Part shown: one piece after another, positions 10,555 through 19,322 of the stretch | How positions within the stretch are numbered: the first letter of the stretch is position 1 | How the letters are laid out: the number at the start of each line of letters is the position of its first letter | NCBI GenBank assembly: GCA_946800325.1 | Contig: OX326957.1 | Location: forward strand, 65,141,570 to 65,205,569 | Direction of reading: 5' to 3' | Source of the DNA: Luzula sylvatica | Taxonomy: Eukaryota > Streptophyta > Magnoliopsida > Poales > Juncaceae | Length of the DNA stretch: 64,000 bases | Translations under genes and position numbers: made by a program | The notes under the pieces: model-generated | Seen by the model: only the letters and a program-made list of their open reading frames with translations | Told to the model about the DNA's origin: nothing | The model's database searches: none

Positions 10555-10805
10555 TACCGTGTTCAATGTTGAATACGCGGGATAGTGCCGCTCCTCTATG
10601 GAAGTCTGTTGGAGGGTTTTTCTTCCGTTTTGGTACCAAAGGGTATTTCTGTAATTTTACATACATGTCTTCTCTGGTTCCCGTGTTGTATGTTGAGTAC
10701 GCAAGGTAGTGCCCGTCCTCTCCGGTTCCCATGTCCTATGTTGAATACGCGGGGTAGTGTCGGTCCTCTCCGGTTTCCGTGTTCTATGTTGAGCACGTGG
10801 GATAG
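10555..10805. repeat. About 49-bp minisatellite
   Basis: A unit containing ATGTTGAATACGCGGGGTAG and CCTCTCCGGTTCCCGTGT is repeated. Anchors fall near 10566, 10692, 10740 and 10789, the last three about 49 bases apart. It is GC-richer than the surrounding DNA. Overlapping frames on both strands are products of the repeat. Confidence 0.7.
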
Positions 10806-11035
10806 ATTTAGAGCGTGCAAGGATTACGAAATCTGGTGGTGCTTATTTGCCTTTAATCTATTTTTCTTCTTTGTAATGTTTTTCTTGCTCTGAACTCTTT
10901 ATTTTTCTCTCATGTGTTTTGCTATTTTCTCATTCCTCCTTCTCGAATTTCTGTGGCCTTGATCGGTGATGATTTTGTCAAAAAGAAGAAGAACATATAT
11001 GACTAATGGGTAATCTGAAATCAATCAAAAACTTC

Positions 11036-11226
11036 CAAACAAATCAATATCGTGATCATTTTTTCATCATCATAGTTATAATCATGTCATTGTCATCATC
11101 ATTAACATATCATCATCATCAACATATCATCATCATATAATCATCATATCAAATCATCATATCACAATCATCGCATCATCATCATCATGTCATCAAAATT
11201 ATCATTATCATGATCATCATAATAAT
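11036..11226. repeat. (ATC)n-type degenerate microsatellite
   Basis: Long runs of ATC/TCA triplets are broken by short interruptions (CATATCATCATC). Confidence 0.85.
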
Positions 11227-11740
11227 GAATGTAATTGGAAAAAATTTACTCATTTACGAAAGCTTAACAAAGAGAACAATTTCAATGATATGGCTCTATA
11301 GTATACTTTCAAGCGAACCAGATATGAAAACAAAATACGAATATTAGTAAGAATAAAAACACAAATACAAAAAGAAAATACGAATACCATTACGAATACA
11401 TCACGAGTACAAGTACGAAAACAAAAAAATATCACAAGCAAAACAAAAAAAAGTACAAAACAAATAATAAGAATACATTCAGAAAATATAAACACAAATA
11501 CACGAGTACATTGTCAATACAACATACACATACTCAGTATTGAACACGTATGGAAATTCGAATTACAAACACGAATACAAAACGCGTACACGTGAACAAA
11601 TACAAAGAAGAAACAAACACCAGTGAAGGAAATACAATTATATATCAACTAGTAGATTGTACACATGATGATAGATGAACGTACGCGTTCGTCGAAACGA
11701 TTGGATGCATAATAGGATTATGCAAATCTGACAGAAATTG
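11227..11740. other. Degenerate ACAAATACGAAT repeats, no gene
   Basis: AAATAC / CGAATAC / ACAAATAC motifs recur from 11330 to 11640. A segment at about 11555-11620 (TACAAACACGAATACAAA then GCG) is repeated in diverged form at about 12630-12690, roughly 1.06 kb away. The 81-codon minus-strand frame is Phe/Val/Cys-rich and compositional. Confidence 0.4.
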
Positions 11741-11845
11741 TATAGTCCATCATGACGGACTGGTTGCTCCGTCGTGACGGACCCAAGGATAATTCTGTGT
11801 AAGCCAATCTGTGAGTATAGCGTCGTGACGCACTGGCTTGTATGT

Positions 11846-11966
11846 CATGATGCACGAAATGTTGCGTCACGACGGACTAGTTGGTCCGTCATGAGGGAGC
11901 ATAAGAGTAACGGTTATCTCAGTACTCGTGACACGTCCGTCACGACGCAACATTTCGTGCATCATG
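11846..11966. repeat. 31-bp inverted repeat within CCGTCATGACGGA repeats
   Basis: The left arm 11846-11876 and right arm 11936-11966 are reverse complements with two mismatches, and both contain the core GCACGAAATGTTGCGTC (or its complement). The loop is about 59 bases. The wider area (11748-11980) has many short copies of CCGTCATGACGGAC and CCGTCGTGACGG, themselves near-palindromic. It looks like the subterminal region of a DNA transposon. Confidence 0.65.
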
Positions 11967-12053
11967 ACGGACTGTGATCCAAATTCTAGATTGACGGTTT
12001 TCTTTAGATACTCATTAATCCCATCATTAATGGTGAGATTAATATAAGATATT

Positions 12054-12055
<2 letters not shown>

Positions 12056-12127
<72 letters not shown>
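12056..12127. repeat. (TC)n microsatellite, 36 units
   Basis: This is a perfect TC run of 72 bases. The Arg/Glu-rich frame crossing it is spurious. Confidence 0.98.
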
Positions 12128-12131
<4 letters not shown>

Positions 12132-13091
12132 GAGGATTCATAACAGATCTAGAACTTGTGAGACAAGAAAAGAGAAGATAAAAAACACCATTAGAGGTTG
12201 AGTAACTCAAGCAAGTTTACGGCGATTTTAGGGGAATTGCGCATAACCGAAAGACGAGACTCGAGGTGGATATGAGTAGAGGAATTTTTCCTGAAATTCT
12301 TCGTTGTGATCAAGTGAGAGCAAGGTCGGAGACGAACCGGAGATAATCCGGTCTTGTAGGACAAATCGGCGCTTCATCGACGATATCACGTACGTGTTAC
12401 CAAGGATCGGAGCAGCAAGAATAGCAACTACGAATGCGTCAACCCTTCTCCGTGATCAATTTCACGTGGTATGACACTATATAAGAGTTATATTAGTATT
12501 TGCATTTAGGATTCGTGCTTTCGGGTTGACGGCGTGGTCCTCGGGGTCGGATCGGACCGGGCTCTTCAATCCGCTGCGCGGGGCTCGACAGCGATGACGA
12601 TGCCCAATAACCAGTGCCAATATCGATTCATTACAAACAGGAATACAAAGCGCGCACACAAGAACAAATACAAATAACAAAGAAATACCAGTACAAATAT
12701 TGATCTTAATATGAACTATGAATTATAATTGCAAAAACACAAATAGAATTACACAAAAATGCAAACACAAATACATAGACGAAATAGAAACTGTTGGGAA
12801 TTTTCCTAGTCTGAACCCCGCGTTCTTCTTTGCTTTCTTCTTTGCTTTTTTTTCTAGCTGTCACGTTGGTGACTACTCGTGCGTCCCACGTCCACACGTC
12901 TCCCACCATACACGATCTAGGTGGTCTTCATGTGTCCCATACCCACACTCTTCTACAGTCCTCTTTGTCGATTACTTCTCCGATTTAATCACAAACGAAG
13001 AGTCATAGATGTGAATTACTCTACCCGTATCCACCGTGAGTTGTAGTCTCTCGGTCACACACGCAACTGTCTATACGAGGCGTTAGTAATT
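12128..13091. other. Retroelement-like intergenic DNA
   Basis: There is no intact gene. The stretch 12500-12600 has a GC-rich block with GCTGCGCGGGGCTCGAC, and similar GCGCAGCGG blocks occur near 23420 and 24050. The stretch around 12985-13070 (ATCACAAACGA, CCCGTATCCACCGTGAGTTG) is a diverged match to 23705-23790. The shared blocks suggest two old copies of one LTR-type repeat, but borders were not found. Confidence 0.35.
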
Positions 13092-13310
13092 TTGGATCAT
13101 TCGGGTCGTGAGTTTCGGGTCATTCGGGTCATGAGTTTCGGATCATTCAGATTTCGGGTTAGTTCGGGTTTCGTGTCATTCGGAATTCGGGTCATTCGGT
13201 TTAGGGTCGATTTCGGATTTGTATCATTCGATTTCAGGTCGAGTTCGGGTTCATTTCGGGTTCGGGTCATTCGATTTCGATCCGATTTCGAGTTCAGGTC
13301 GTTGGCTTTT
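13092..13310. repeat. TTCGGGTCAT-type degenerate tandem repeat
   Basis: About 20 irregular copies of TTCGGGTCATTCG or ATTTCGGGTTCGGG fill this block. The Arg/Phe/Val/Ser-rich 134-codon frame through it is a by-product of the repeat. Confidence 0.8.
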
Positions 13311-13902
13311 CAACATTTTTCTTCCAAGAACTCTTTTCTTCCTATACTATTTTGTTTTTTGTTTTTGTTTTTTGACAAGAGTTTAACAAGAACCCTTTTC
13401 TACCTATTAAAAACCTCTTTTTTTGCAATTTTTTTTAATACTGTACCAGAATCACATAGTATTGATTTTTATAATGTATCTATGTACCAGTATTGATTTT
13501 TTTATAATGTATCCAAACAGTATTGATTTTCTGACAAGTGAAGATTAATTATGCAGAAACTAGCAAAATCATTTTTGTAGGGTACTGCGATTAATTTGGA
13601 AGGGTTTCCCTGCCTCTTTAATTATTTAATTATTTAAATAAGTTGTTAATTTCTGGTAATCAAATATGTTAATTAAATCTGTTAATATTAGGGTACTGCG
13701 ATTAATATGTTCCTCAATTATAGTTGTTTCCTCAATTAACAGGTCAGAATCGCATGATCGCATCGGTTGATAATCAAATCTGGTACCTCAATTAGTTTCA
13801 GGTAAGAACCCTTTTCTTCCTATTTAATTTTTTTAATTATTTAATTTTTCTGATTATTTAATTTTTCTTTAATTATGTACCAATTATTAATTTTTTTGTA
13901 GA
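13311..13902. other. AT-rich DNA before a broken hAT gene
   Basis: GGGTACTGCGATTAAT occurs twice (about 13580 and 13690), and AACCCTTTTCTACCTATT-like strings recur near 13390 and 13810. This may be the 5' non-coding part of the element carrying the BED-finger relic. No gene is seen. Confidence 0.3.
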
Positions 13903-14136
13903 ATGTCAAACGTTGCGGAATCCGCTAGTGCAATTAACGTAACTGGGTCTCCAACTCTCACTCCAACTAACTAGAATGAAAGCGGACCAATAGTTAATGA
14001 ACCTTCCTCAAAAGCCGCGAGGAAGAATAGGAAATCCGAAGTGTGGAAATATTTTCGGAATATCGAAAGGAAATCGGTGAAAGGCATAAAGGGTTTAGTT
14101 GTGGGATGTCAAGAAAGTTTCCGATGTGAAAACTAG
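13903..14136 (+). pseudogene. BED zinc-finger hAT transposase relic
   Basis: The frame opens at 13903 and is rich in Ser, Thr and Ala. It hits a TAG at 13972-13974 and continues in the same frame with AARKNRKSEVWKYFRNIE and a degenerate GLVVGCQESFRC, ending at TAG 14134. The RK-SEVWK-F start followed by a Cys pair is how the BED zinc finger of plant hAT transposases (RICESLEEPER type) begins. The first Cys pair of the finger is damaged and nothing of the catalytic region follows. It is a dead N-terminal remnant. Confidence 0.6.
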
Positions 14137-15690
14137 ATGGAATTCAAGCTATTTAATGCTTCAATCGGTTTTACATTATAAAAAAAATCTTTTCGGTATA
14201 AAATGAGGTCCTTGATTATTTTTTAATAAATTATATCCGAATTATGTGGTCCTTGATCGTTATATGGATGTGTCAAACAAATTGCGAACCCTTTACGAAA
14301 ATGATGTTGCTTCATTTTTCATATTGAAAATCGACAATGAAGTTGTTGCTTTCTTTTGCTTGGAAGGAACGATATGTGCAATTTAGGGTTTCATTTTTCT
14401 TTTTATGTTGGATCATGTTCAATTTAGGGTTTTATATTATGGACTGTTTTTTTATTTGAGAATTATTTGGATTGTTGAGATTTTAACTATGTTAGTTTGT
14501 TTTGATAGTATAACTCACATGTATTATATGTTTGTGATTTTTTTATTTTTATGATTTTAGTGATTTTTATGATTTAATTTTTGTGAATTCTGTGAAAAGA
14601 AAATTCAAAATAATTTTCGAGCTGGCTCTAACAGTTTTCGAGCCGATCTCGAATTGAACATTCGAGCTCAAACTCTTGTTACAGATCGAACCGAGCTGGC
14701 TCAAGTCGGACTCGAGCTGGACTGTCATCTGCTTAGGGCATTTCATTGATAGGCTTCGGTTCCGTTCAGAAGAGGTGGACAGACAAGGACTTGACTCATG
14801 ATCATCGGTGAAATAAATCAATTTAGAGATATCTTTCTTTCTTGGTTCAACTCGGGAAATGTTTTTCATTCATGTTCTAAGTCTCAACTGGAATAGATCC
14901 GGGTTCGTAGTCTTCGTGTGATCGAAATGCATTGGATGTCTGCCCGGACAATTCTAATATTTCATAGATAGACTTTTAATATCATGTCTAGATGTACTGA
15001 CAGCGAGATCAGGAAAGGAGTTTTCTTTCGACTCGTTGCCGGTCCTCCACTCATCGATCAAACTACCCACACAAAACAAAGGGCTGTTAGCCTCAAGCCA
15101 AACCCTCCCAATCAAATTCAGACCTTGCCATTTACAGGGAACAAACTTCTCATCCATAAACCCAAAAAAAGCAAAGAAAACCACAGCCGTAAAATCCGGG
15201 ACCACACAACCAAAAGGTCTGGGGATATTCTCGGTAATATTCCCCTCCAAAACATTCTGCTATTGTGACTTGCACAAGCAGACAAGCTCCCTCCATCGTT
15301 CAATTCCCAAATTACCCCGGATCTAAAGGTACCTACAAACTTTTTAATTATGATAGGAAAATTATGTCCTATTCTCATTTTTTTTCCCACAAAATCGTGA
15401 TTGCATCACCATATCGTCATTATTCTCAATTAATTTATCATTAACAAAATTAATTCATAATTAATTCATAATTATTAAAAATTTAATACATAATTAAGAT
15501 CGCTATAGATTAAAAATTAACAAAAATATTAAATTAATAATAAATATTAATTAACCGTTAATTGAGAGAAAAATAATTAAGAATTAATTGTTTTGGAATT
15601 AATTAGGAATTAATTGCTTTGGAATTAGTATCATGATTGTGTGTGGGAGAAATAAGAAGACATGGTATAAGGTCTCTATCATGATATATA
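14137..15690. other. Intergenic DNA with repeats, no supported gene
   Basis: The stretch 14600-14720 has repeated TTCGAGC(T/C)GGCTC and CTCGAGCTGG motifs, typical of a GAGCTCGAG-rich hAT MITE. The stretch 14950-15330 is GC-richer and open in several frames on both strands (about 90-100 codons), but none shows a known domain. It might be a gene relic or non-coding exon. From 15340 to 15600 it is AT-rich with TTAATTAATT runs. Confidence 0.35.
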
Positions 15691-15701
15691 CATTCAGAAT
15701 G

Positions 15702-15739
15702 GCATATTCGCCTCAAAGATTCAAAACACGTGCATATCC
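15702..15739 (+). promoter_or_regulatory. Two P1BS (PHR-binding) sites
   Basis: GCATATTC at 15702-15709 and GCATATCC at 15732-15739 both match the P1BS consensus GNATATNC, bound by PHR1/PHR2-type MYB regulators of the phosphate starvation response. They are 30 bases apart and lie 50-86 bases upstream of a TATA box, at the promoter of a phosphate transporter gene. That position makes chance less likely, although an 8-mer with two free bases occurs often in AT-rich DNA. Confidence 0.6.
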
Positions 15740-15749
15740 AAGCCACGTG
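15727..15749 (+). promoter_or_regulatory. Two G-box (CACGTG) elements
   Basis: CACGTG occurs at 15727-15732 and again at 15744-15749 (inside CCACGTGG). The first G-box shares its last G with the second P1BS site. G-boxes bind bHLH and bZIP factors, so light, ABA or stress input is possible. Confidence 0.55.
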
Positions 15750-15787
15750 GTCATTTGAGCTTGATGTGGCAGCTAGCATAGAACCAC

Positions 15788-15794
15788 TATATAG
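15788..15794 (+). promoter_or_regulatory. TATA box of the SPX-MFS gene
   Basis: TATATAG stands 50 bases downstream of the second P1BS site. A second candidate, TATATATAC, starts near 15840. Start sites near 15820 or 15870 would both give a leader exon ending at the donor at 15927. Neither choice adds an upstream ATG in that exon. Confidence 0.55.
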
Positions 15795-15839
15795 GGAAGT
15801 GAGTGAGAGTGGGGGGAAAGCATAACATTTCTCCACCAC

Positions 15840-15926
15840 TATATATACGTGGAGGAGACACTCGCTCAGTACACTCAAAAGAAGAGGACGAGAGCGATTA
15901 TTATTTGAGTGAGGTAGCAAAAACAG
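15840..15926 (+). other. 5' leader exon 1 of the SPX-MFS gene
   Basis: This is a purine-rich, ATG-free stretch (ACTCAAAAGAAGAGGACGAG and onward) that ends AAACAG before the splice donor GTAAAA at 15927. The transcription start is inferred from the TATA boxes, so the left border is approximate. Confidence 0.5.
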
Positions 15927-16112
15927 GTAAAAAGCTTAATCTTTTCCTTCTTTGTCGCATTCTTTCGTCATCTTCTTCTTCTCGTTTATAGTGCTGGAAT
16001 GGGGATAAAATTAAAATGATTAACTGTATTTATTACCGCTTTTGGAGAGCTCTCTCATTGATGTTTCGTATTTTTGTGTGTGTAATTTTTGGTTCTTGTA
16101 TGCGATATGCAG

Positions 16113-16191
16113 ATCTGCGTGGTTGGTGTTTGCTGATGGCCATCTAAACTTGATTGGGAAGAAGAATTCAAGTTGCTGAAATCGTTTCCTG
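16113..16191 (+). other. 5' leader exon 2 of the SPX-MFS gene
   Basis: The acceptor is ATATGCAG ending at 16112 and the donor is GTAATT at 16192. The 79-base exon contains the miR827 site and one ATG, at 16136. The third leader segment would start after the acceptor AG at 19310-19311, only 11 bases before the start codon. Exon calls rest on splice signals and on the miR827 site lying where other plants have it. Confidence 0.6.
16127..16147 (+). promoter_or_regulatory. miR827 target site with an embedded mini-uORF
   Basis: The 21 bases begin TGTTTGCTGATGG and end CATCTAA. Compared with the complement of rice-type miR827 as I remember it, there is a single difference, opposite miRNA base 8 (A:C instead of A:U). 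The cleavage position between bases 10 and 11 is fully paired. In rice, miR827 targets SPX-MFS transcripts in the 5' leader, and this site is in the same kind of gene at the same place. The site also holds ATG-GCC-ATC-TAA, a three-codon upstream ORF. Confidence 0.8.
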
Positions 16192-16391
16192 GTAATTCCT
16201 CTGATCTTTTTCTTTAATTGTAGTTCTGCATCTTACTACTGTTTCACTCTGTAATGTTGCTGATACCTGGAATTGATTGCCGTTATTGAGTTCTATGTAC
16301 ATGCAAAGCTTGATGAATGATGGGAATGGAAGTGCAATTTTTAATTAGTCGTGATGTATGTCCCCTACAACTATCCCTCAGCATCGACGGT

Positions 16392-16862
16392 TAGGGATGG
16401 GCAAATGGTTTGGTTTATTTGGGAACCGAACTGAACCGGTCGAATTCGGTTTAATCGGTTCGGTTTTTCAGTTTATTTGGTTCGGTTCGGTTCAAAAATT
16501 GATACTATTTGATTTATTCGGTTCGGTTCGGTTTTGATATTTTCAGAACCGATTAAACCGAACCGACCGAATTAATAATATTTTTCATTTTTTCTATTAT
16601 ATTCATTTAAAAAAATCAAAATTAAATATTGTAAATTTAAAAATCACGTAAGTATATTTTATAAGATTTGTTTTTATATTTTTTTTTTCTAAATAACATT
16701 TGAATTTTAACATTATAAAGCTTCTAATTCGGTTGAACCGAATAAACCAAATAAAAAATTCGATTTATTTGGTTCAGTTTTAAATCGGTTCAAATTTTAT
16801 TCGGTTCGGTTCGGTTTGAATCTAGTCCGGTTCGATTTAATTCGGTTTGCTCTTATTTGATT
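16392..16862. mobile_element. MITE-like repeat rich in TTCGGTTCGG
   Basis: It starts TTAGGGATGGGCAAATGG and is packed with CGGTTCGGTT and its complement AACCGAACCG, so it can fold back on itself. The right end near GCTCTTATTTGATTCGG is a weak inverted match to the start. This is the common hAT-type MITE form in plant introns. An 8-bp target duplication is not clear. Confidence 0.5.
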
Positions 16863-17746
16863 CGGCGTTTTGTAGTTAACGGCTTGTCTTTTTTTGTCCT
16901 TTGATTTGTAATAATTGTATGGCGTTAACTGCTAATCGTTACAGAGGTTCATTAACTCGCATTAATGGCCATAGTTGGATTTCTAGAGCACTAGTTGGGG
17001 AGAAAATATCTTGCTATGAATTTCAAACTTGTCCATGCCCCTCTATAAAAAGGCACAGGAAATGCCATGAATTTCAAACTTCATTTAGCATTTATTGCAT
17101 TTTTTCGAAAACAATTCTTACGGTTGTTAATTGCTAACATGCTGTTATATGCGTACTAATTACATAAGTGTAGTTATGCTGTATGCATTTATTGTTTTTT
17201 TTGTTTTTGATTTGTTGTATAATTTATTTCCTTTTTTTGTAAGCAATTTCACTTGAATTTGTTTTTCAATAATAAAATTCTATTCAAGTTTTTTTTTTTG
17301 TTTAATGGATTTTTATTTTATTTTCGAAATATGGTTACACCCTGTTTTAGATTGTTTTCCAAGGTTAGTTATTTATTTTTGAAGTAGATTTTGTGGTTCA
17401 ATGAAATTCTATGTTATTTTTGAAAATATGGTTTTACAGTATTTACATTGTATTTGGTTTTAAAATGGATTTTTTTTTTTTTAATTCAAAAAAACAATTA
17501 AAGATGTTATCCTGTGTTTGATTGTTTAACTCGCATATGATTAACAGGGTATTCAAATTGGACTACCCTGTGTTTATTCTTACTTGGTTTTCTGAATTTC
17601 AGTTCATCTTTACAATATGGGTTTGAGGTGCGTTTATTCCTAAATAAATGGTATTTTGAATTTCAGTCTATTTTACAAATATGGGGTTACAGTATGTTTA
17701 TTCTTAATTGGTATTTTGAATTTTAGTTTAGTTTATAAATATGGAT

Positions 17747-18180
17747 TTACAATTGTGAGTGGCATGAAATAAGTGCCTTCACCTCGTCTTGGAAAAATCT
17801 ATGGGTATACATTTTGGAGAATTGGGTTTCGAAATTAAGCATTGAAATGAGTAAGGGTGAACGGTCTTTGCTTCGGAAATTCTCGAGTCGTTCCTTCTCC
17901 CATTTGGCTTGAAGAGCTAGTTCGTATTTGTCGACGAAATCTCTAAACGAAGTGGGTGGATGAATTGACATAACCGTCAAAAGATGAATTCATGGACTCG
18001 CTTCCCTGAGTAGTCGACATACCGGCCCAGAAATACTTTCTTACATAAAGAGGCACCGAATGATTGCGTATCGAAAACACATTCGCTCCAACCAATTAAG
18101 AGTTTGAGTGATTTTTCATTTGTGATTAATTCCTGCCAACCCCTCTCGAAATCAATAACATCAGTCATGTCGTACACCAA
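17747..18180 (-). pseudogene. FAR1/FHY3-family relic, frameshifted
   Basis: Three minus-strand frames in succession match the C-terminal half of the MULE-derived FAR1-related proteins. 18180-17977 holds DFERGWQELI. A short stretch near 18005-17950 in another frame holds SESMNSSFDGYV, a hallmark of the family. 17980-17747 holds FRDFVDKYELALQAKWEKER and a FETQFSKMYTH motif. At least two frame changes are needed to join them, and both ends are missing. It lies antisense inside the phosphate transporter's leader intron. Confidence 0.7.
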
Positions 18181-18361
18181 CTCGCATGTTGGAAATATGA
18201 CTTATTTTATTAAGTGAGAACAATCTGGGAGTTTAATATCATGAAAGGATATCAAATCAATGGAAACAAATATCACGCAGGAGAGAGACACACACAGAGA
18301 CAATTTGGCTTCCTCTTTTCTTCTTTTATTATAACTTTTTGTTTCATTTCGGTACAGTACA

Positions 18362-18590
18362 ACTCATATATATAGGAACCTTATTCATCCCCTAAACACA
18401 CCCAACTATTCTAGATATTTCTTTTCTAACTAATAAGCATATATTTATCTCCAATAGACATCTATCTATTCAAGAGACATTTCACATTCACACATAAATA
18501 CATTGAATATTACTTTGTCCCTAAATTACACATATAATATTATATTTGGATGTGTTTAGGGGGATGAATAAGGTTCCTATATATATGAGT
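18362..18590. repeat. 45-bp inverted repeat, 140-bp loop
   Basis: Arms 18362-18405 and 18546-18590 are reverse complements with one mismatch and one extra G. Both contain TATATATAGGAACC or its complement and TTATTCATCCCC or its complement. It may be the ends of a foldback MITE or two inverted copies of a larger repeat. Confidence 0.75.
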
Positions 18591-18662
18591 GGTAACTTTA
18601 CAGATAGTGATGTGCAACTTTACTTTAGATTAATTTACTAAGAAAATATCGGCCTTATGTTG

Positions 18663-19105
18663 GTAGGGATGTCAATGGTTCGGATAAAACTCGAACCCGC
18701 AGGTTACTTGACCCGAGCGGGCGGGTACCCGAAAAAAATACTCACTCCGGAGGTAAATTTTACCCGCGGGTATACCCGTTACCCGAAAAAATAACCGACC
18801 CGAATCCGAATCCGAAAAATACCCGAAAATATGAATATTTTAGATGTTCTATGGATTAATTATTTGTAATATTTGTACATGTTGATTGTTTTATGTATTT
18901 AAAATTGTCGGTAATTTTACGTATTTGTATAATAATTTTTTATATATTTTTTTAGATTTTTTATTGGTAATATTCGGGTAACGGATAATACCCGCATGTA
19001 TATCCGTTATCCGCGAGTATTTTTGGTTCGGGTTCGAATAGTATTCGAAAATTCGGGTTATGGTATGGAGAGGTTTATCTGAACCCGACCCGCCCTGTTG
19101 ACAAC
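18663..19105. mobile_element. hAT-type MITE rich in ACCCG/CGGGT
   Basis: The left end is TAGGGATGTCAATGG and the right end GCCCTGTTGACAACTG, an imperfect inverted pair around TTGACA/TGTCAA. Just inside both ends are ACCCGAAAA, TACCCG and CGGGTTCGG repeats. This is a widespread plant non-autonomous hAT form. A clean target duplication was not found. Confidence 0.55.
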
Positions 19106-19236
19106 TGTGTATCTTCATGCACAAGTGATAAGCTTGAAATGTTTACTCTAGATTCTTATATTCTCTATGTTGATTAATATATCATTAGCCTGTTGACAAC
19201 TTGTATGTTCATGCATAAGTGACAAGCTTAAAATAA
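19093..19236. repeat. Direct duplication of a ~45-bp block, 98-bp offset
   Basis: CCTGTTGACAACT followed by GTAT, TTCATGCA, AAGTGA and AAGCTT occurs at 19093-19136 and again at 19191-19234 with about six differences. The first copy overlaps the right end of the MITE. Confidence 0.65.
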
Positions 19237-19322
19237 GGGACTTGGGTATGTATATCCAAGCTATCACTAACTAGTTCTCATAACATATCTTTTATTGGGG
19301 ATCTAATTTAGGTTTTCTAAAA

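Larger units (their letters stand above)
16192..19311 (+). other. 3.1-kb leader intron of the SPX-MFS gene
   Basis: It runs from the GTAATT donor to the ATTTAG acceptor just before the start codon. It holds two MITE-like repeats, a foldback and an antisense FAR1-like relic, all annotated separately. The stretch 16870-17740 is T-rich with no gene and reads like ordinary intron. TTTGAATTTCAG-like strings recur at 17590-17720 (for example GTATTTTGAATTT three times). Confidence 0.55.

Noticed and set aside
12470..12485. Copia primer-binding site (TGGTATGACAC versus TGGTATCAGAGC)
   Set aside because: Only the first six bases agree with the initiator-tRNA site, and no LTR end precedes it.
13092..13496. 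134-codon frame rich in Arg, Phe, Val and Ser
   Set aside because: It is a by-product of the TTCGGGTCAT repeat, and the second half is T-rich low complexity.
14954..15390. Coding gene on either strand near 15.0-15.4 kb
   Set aside because: Several overlapping frames are open on both strands, none has a domain that I recognise, and none has convincing splice partners.
18663..19105. A clear 8-bp target duplication around the ACCCG-rich MITE
   Set aside because: Flanking octamers (TATGTTGG and TGTATCTT) do not match, so the borders are left approximate.
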